In this document: piece by piece, positions 60,252 to 64,000 of the stretch
Layout of the letters: each line of letters opens with the position of its first letter
Numbering within the stretch: position 1 is the stretch's first letter
Origin: Chryseobacterium viscerum
GTDB lineage: Bacteria > Bacteroidota > Bacteroidia > Flavobacteriales > Weeksellaceae
Direction: 5' to 3'
DNA: 64,000 nucleotides
Assembly: GCF_025949665.1 (NCBI RefSeq)
Contig: NZ_JAPDFT010000001.1
Coordinates: forward strand, 1,612,001 to 1,676,000
Program-made: the position numbers and the translations under genes
Notes under the pieces: generated by a model
What the model saw: the letters and a program-made list of their open reading frames with translations, nothing else
Told to the model about the DNA's origin: nothing
Database searches by the model: none

Positions 60252-60605
60252 ATGGATGCCAACGAAATTTTAGATTATTGTCTTGCCAAAAAAGGAGTTA
60301 CGGAAAGCTTTCCGTTTGATAACGAAACCCTTGTACTGAAAGTAGATACCAAAATGTTTTTACTGATGGGGCTTGAAAGACAGCCGTTATCAATAAATGT
60401 AAAAACAGATCCCGAATGGAGTGCAGAGCTCCGTGAGCAGTATCCTCAGGTCACAGGGGCTTTTCACATGAACAAAACCCATTGGAATTCTGTAACAGCG
60501 GATGGCCTGAAAAAAGATTTGATCTTTAAACTCATTGATCATTCCTATGATTTGGTTTTTAAATCCCTGACAAAGAAGGCCCAGAATGCAGTAAATTCTT
60601 TATAA
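60252..60605 (+). CDS. MmcQ/YjbR family protein
   Basis: A 117-residue small cytoplasmic protein of the MmcQ/YjbR (CyaY-like fold) group. ILDYCLAKKGVTESFPFDNE at the N-terminus and FHMNKTHWNSVTADG are the family patterns; PLSINVKTDPEWSAELREQY lies between. Some members bind DNA, but the role in this family is open. The start is the ATG at 60252; an in-frame TTG two codons upstream is less likely. Confidence 0.88.
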   Translation: MDANEILDYCLAKKGVTESFPFDNETLVLKVDTKMFLLMGLERQPLSINVKTDPEWSAELREQYPQVTGAFHMNKTHWNSVTADGLKKDLIFKLIDHSYDLVFKSLTKKAQNAVNSL

Positions 60606-60687
60606 GATAGTAAGAATTAAGGTGTGGGATTTGTTATCTACGGATCAATGAAATATATAATTTAATAGTAACAAAAATAAAGAACAA

Positions 60688-61179
60688 ATGAGAAACTACC
60701 TTTTATTATTCGTTGCAGCAGGTACATTGATGCTGTCAAGCTGTACCAAGCCGGTAAAGAAAAATACTGCTGAAAGTTCAGCTCCTGCTGTCTCAGCTGC
60801 AGAAACTTCTTCTGATCATATTAAAATAGAATTTTCGGGAACCGAGAATTTTACCATTAAAAATCCAAAACTTAAAGTAAGCTTATACGGAGCAGATGAA
60901 AAACTGGCAGATGCACCTGCTACGTTAATTACAGAAAAAGAATATGAGCAGAAATCTGTACCATTCACTATTGATCTGCCAGTCCCTAAAGATGCTGAAA
61001 GTAAGATCAATCCAAAACCTGCAGGCCCGGCAAAATATTATGTAACAATAAGCTGGGACTCTGACGGAAACGGAAAAGCAGATGAAAAAGGAGATATTTT
61101 TATTGATTACGACAAACAGTTTCCAAACGTGAAACTAAGCAGCGAACCTCAGAAAATATACTTAAAAGTATTGAAATAA
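60688..61179 (+). CDS. Hypothetical lipoprotein, 163 residues
   Basis: Predicted lipoprotein with signal MRNYLLLFVAAGTLMLSSC (Cys 19) and a short Ser/Ala/Glu-rich linker, then a beta-sandwich-like ~110-residue domain: SGTENFTIKNPKLKVSLYG, VPFTIDLPVPKDAESK and SWDSDGNGKADEKGDIFIDY. The DSDGNGKADEKGD segment is a calcium-binding EF-hand-like loop (DxDxNGxAD). Role not known. It is convergent with the acyltransferase gene, with which it shares a hairpin. Confidence 0.75.
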   Translation: MRNYLLLFVAAGTLMLSSCTKPVKKNTAESSAPAVSAAETSSDHIKIEFSGTENFTIKNPKLKVSLYGADEKLADAPATLITEKEYEQKSVPFTIDLPVPKDAESKINPKPAGPAKYYVTISWDSDGNGKADEKGDIFIDYDKQFPNVKLSSEPQKIYLKVLK

Positions 61180-61181
61180 AT

Positions 61182-61213
61182 AAAAAGGCTATTCATCACT
61201 GAATAGCCTTTTT
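61182..61213. terminator. Bidirectional terminator with stop codon in its loop
   Basis: AAAAAGGCTATTCA / TGAATAGCCTTTTT perfect 14-bp stem, TCAC loop. The stop codon of the minus-strand acyltransferase gene (61196-61198) lies in the loop, so the hairpin overlaps its coding end. Confidence 0.92.
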
Positions 61214-62242
61214 AGCAAATAAATCTTTATATCCTAATGCTTTCTTCTCAATCAGATGCCAGGAAATATATCCCAGGAGAATGGAAAGTGGTAATGAAAA
61301 TATAAATAACATAACTATGTCAAGCTTAAAAAAATACATCAGCGCCTGCTGTATAGGAAAAGAATAAATATAAATTCCGTAAGACGTGTCTCCAATCACT
61401 TCTCCTACTTTATTGAGATAGGGGGTAGATCTCTCACCAATAAGAATAACCAGTAAAGGCAGCGTAATATAACAGGTATATTTGAAGATATTGAAATATA
61501 AACTGATAATAAGAACGATAAAAGAAAGCAGGATGATAATGTTTTCCGTTTTTCTATTATTGAGGTTCAGATAGGTCAATACCATACCTCCTGCAAAAAA
61601 GCACATCAGATTGTAAAAATGATTACTTCCCAGTCCTATTTTCAGAAATACTCCATATAGAAAATAAGGCTGAAAAATAGTTAAGATATAACTTGATATA
61701 AATAACAGGATAACAACAGTTTTTACAAAAGCTTTTTTACGGATAAAGAACAGCAAAGAGACCATTACATACATACTGAATTCGTAGCATATGGTCCATA
61801 AACTTCCATTGATGCTATGTTTGTAAGGATTGTTTTCAAAAACACCGTCAATACCTTTTTGACGGAAGAATAAGGTTAAATTTTGAGGAATATAAGTGTA
61901 AACGGACTTGTTCTGTAAGTAAGGAACAGAACTTTCATAAACTGCAGGTGCCAGCAAAACGGTAAGGAAAAGCACTACCAATAAGGCAGGAAAAAGTCTT
62001 AAAAGTCTTTTCCAGTAATAATCAGCAAGACCTTTGCAGCGCAGTAAACTTTTAAAAATTAAATATCCGGAGATAATAAAAAAACCATGAACTCCAAGAT
62101 AGGAGAATTCCATCTGGCTGTTGGTAAGTTGGGACAAAGGATCGCCTTGAATAGCTCCGGAAAGAGCATAGGAGTGGGTAATAATAACAAGACTTGCAAA
62201 AACAAGCCTTAGAAAATCAAAATTATTACTCCTTGAAATCAT
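61196..62242 (-). CDS. Acyltransferase 3 family membrane protein (OafA-like)
   Basis: A 348-residue inner-membrane acyltransferase with about 10 helices. The opening RSNNFDFLRLVFASLVIITHSYAL has the R-x-x-D-x-L-R and the catalytic-type His of the family, and SLWTICYEFSMYVM (WxxxxE) follows. These enzymes O-acylate extracellular polysaccharides or lipid A. It overlaps ribF by 17 bases on the same strand, so it is translated with it, although the functions are unrelated. Confidence 0.88.
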   Translation of the reverse strand: MISRSNNFDFLRLVFASLVIITHSYALSGAIQGDPLSQLTNSQMEFSYLGVHGFFIISGYLIFKSLLRCKGLADYYWKRLLRLFPALLVVLFLTVLLAPAVYESSVPYLQNKSVYTYIPQNLTLFFRQKGIDGVFENNPYKHSINGSLWTICYEFSMYVMVSLLFFIRKKAFVKTVVILLFISSYILTIFQPYFLYGVFLKIGLGSNHFYNLMCFFAGGMVLTYLNLNNRKTENIIILLSFIVLIISLYFNIFKYTCYITLPLLVILIGERSTPYLNKVGEVIGDTSYGIYIYSFPIQQALMYFFKLDIVMLFIFSLPLSILLGYISWHLIEKKALGYKDLFAKKAIQ

Positions 62243-63152
62243 ACGCCTGTGTTAATCTTTTATCCTCATCCAGCCTTTCAATCAGTTTTTCCAGACCTTC
62301 AAATTTGATTTCATCATGAAGAAAATCTCTGAAGTTTACCGTAATTTCTTCATCATAAATATCTCCATCAAAATCAAGGATATAAACTTCTACAGTGAGT
62401 TTCTCCCCATTTACCGTAGGGTTGGTTCCAACACTCAGCATTCCTTTATATTGGTTGCCTTTTACAAATACTTCTACAATATAAGCTCCTTTTTTAGGTA
62501 AAAGCTTAATGGATTCCGTATCAATATTGGCCGTTGGATAGCCAATTGTTCTTCCGATCTTCTTCCCATGAACTACCGTTCCTGAAACAGAGTAGGAGTA
62601 TCCCAGCATTTCGTTGGCCTCCTTAATATTTCCTGTTAGAAGTGCATTACGTACTTTCGTAGAGCTGATATTGTTTTCGTGAATATTGATTGCTTCCATT
62701 TGTTCAACATCAAAATCAAGCTCTTTGGATAATTTCTGAAGAAGTTCAAAATTTCCGCTTTTGTTTTTTCCGAAAGAATGGTCGTATCCTATAATAAGGT
62801 ATTTAACATTGAGCTTATCAATTAAAATCTGACGTACAAATTCTTCTCCGGTTAAGTTTCTGAATTCTTCATCAAACTCCTTCAGGAACAGATTATCAAT
62901 CCCATATTTTTCAACCAGCTGTTTCTTTTCTTCTAATGTATTCAGAAGTTTTAAATCTTCATTAGGATTAAAAACAAACCTTGGATGCGGCCAGAAAGTA
63001 AGGATAGCAGTTTCCATGTTGTTCTCTGTACCTACTTTAGTCAGTTCATCAATAATACTCTTGTGCCCGAGATGTACCCCGTCAAACATTCCTAAAGACA
63101 ATGCTAAAGGCTTCTGTGAGGAATAATCTGTAAAATTCTTGAAAACTTTCAA
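62226..63152 (-). CDS. ribF: Bifunctional riboflavin kinase / FAD synthetase
   Basis: A 308-residue RibF with N-terminal FAD synthetase (LGMFDGVHLGHKSII, HxGH motif; ISSTKVRNALLTGN) and C-terminal flavokinase (VHGKKIGRTIGYPTANIDTE, GMLSVGTNPTVNG). It turns riboflavin into FMN and FAD. The start is set at the TTG at 63150-63152 because a promoter -7 box TATATTTG (minus strand 63178-63171) overlaps the longer reading's TTG at 63173; the resulting N-terminus, KVFKNFTDYSSQ, fits the family. A TTG 20 bases further up (63201-63199) completes the promoter. The acyltransferase gene overlaps its 3' end. Confidence 0.93.
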   Translation of the reverse strand: MKVFKNFTDYSSQKPLALSLGMFDGVHLGHKSIIDELTKVGTENNMETAILTFWPHPRFVFNPNEDLKLLNTLEEKKQLVEKYGIDNLFLKEFDEEFRNLTGEEFVRQILIDKLNVKYLIIGYDHSFGKNKSGNFELLQKLSKELDFDVEQMEAINIHENNISSTKVRNALLTGNIKEANEMLGYSYSVSGTVVHGKKIGRTIGYPTANIDTESIKLLPKKGAYIVEVFVKGNQYKGMLSVGTNPTVNGEKLTVEVYILDFDGDIYDEEITVNFRDFLHDEIKFEGLEKLIERLDEDKRLTQAYDFKE

Positions 63153-63170
63153 AACGGAAAAATTTGACTG

Positions 63171-63201
63171 CAAATATAGAAATAATGTGCCAATGTATCA
63201 A
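63171..63201 (-). promoter_or_regulatory. Promoter of ribF-acyltransferase operon
   Basis: Minus strand: TTG (63201-63199), 20 bases, TATATTTG (63178-63171). Confidence 0.75.
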
Positions 63202-63318
63202 TATAACAATGGAGTAATACCTATAACCTTAATATTGCAGCACTGGTTCATCATTATATCGTTATAATACTAAAATAATCTATTCTCAAAAGCATGATAA
63301 AAATCTTTTTTTTACCAA

Positions 63319-64000
<682 letters not shown>

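Overview
The window looks like chromosome from a low-GC member of the Flavobacteriia, most likely Chryseobacterium or a close relative in the Weeksellaceae. Evidence: Bacteroidetes-type promoters (TTG about 17-23 bases upstream of TAnnTTTG) rather than sigma-70 boxes; two secreted proteins with type IX secretion (T9SS) sorting tails; many short-signal lipoproteins; mevalonate-pathway and menaquinone genes; two genes of a Bacteroidetes-type (subtype iii) type VI secretion baseplate; and a flavobacterial GG-leader 'bacteriocin-like' peptide. No rRNA, tRNA or CRISPR array was found. One RNA gene is clear: the small SRP RNA (ffs) on the minus strand at 47.8 kb, with a textbook promoter.

Layout. 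1-2.5 kb: end of mutA, a small cassette (GxxExxY gene between 30-bp inverted repeats), a THUMP-like methyltransferase whose start codons lie in the right repeat, and a lipoprotein. 2.7-8.0 kb: M20 dipeptidase, T9SS cargo, SDR oxidoreductase, and etfB-etfA behind palindromic leader sites. 8-14.8 kb: DUF151 nuclease-like protein, nucleoside transporter, an ECF sigma / membrane protein / outer-membrane protein triad, small secreted proteins, thiolase. 14.9-22 kb: UMF1-type transporter, reprolysin-like T9SS metalloprotease, mevalonate kinase plus UbiA prenyltransferase, proline dehydrogenase. 22-25 kb: an XRE regulator divergent from an M14 carboxypeptidase, separated by about 0.9 kb of non-coding DNA packed with TTACAnnTGTAA palindromes. 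25-33 kb: DUF4920 protein, APC permease, tssE-tssF, uvrA. 33-36.5 kb: a very AT-rich 1150-codon LRR-Roc-COR-TIR gene. 36.7-40.2 kb: small secreted proteins, a 44-residue GG-leader peptide, DUF421, GNAT, two paralogous mini-lipoproteins, DUF4286. 40.3-50 kb: gyrA, TPR protein, menB, menA, SRPBCC protein, MBL hydrolase, ffs, DUF4199, GT2. 50-64 kb: DUF2807 lipoprotein, phosphosugar mutase, aminotransferase, PAP2 phosphatase, kdsB, glutathione peroxidase, assorted small proteins, acyltransferase-ribF (minus), and the start of atpD.

Most of this is ordinary housekeeping content in short operons closed by clear hairpin terminators. The parts that stand out are the TIR-tailed Roco protein (a candidate self-contained immune receptor, apparently acquired), the XRE operator field, the GxxExxY inverted-repeat cassette, the GG-leader peptide, a possible small RNA or gene remnant at 22.1-22.4 kb, and several palindromic intergenic repeats of REP/MITE type. 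All functional assignments come from reading motifs and family resemblance; no database search was run.
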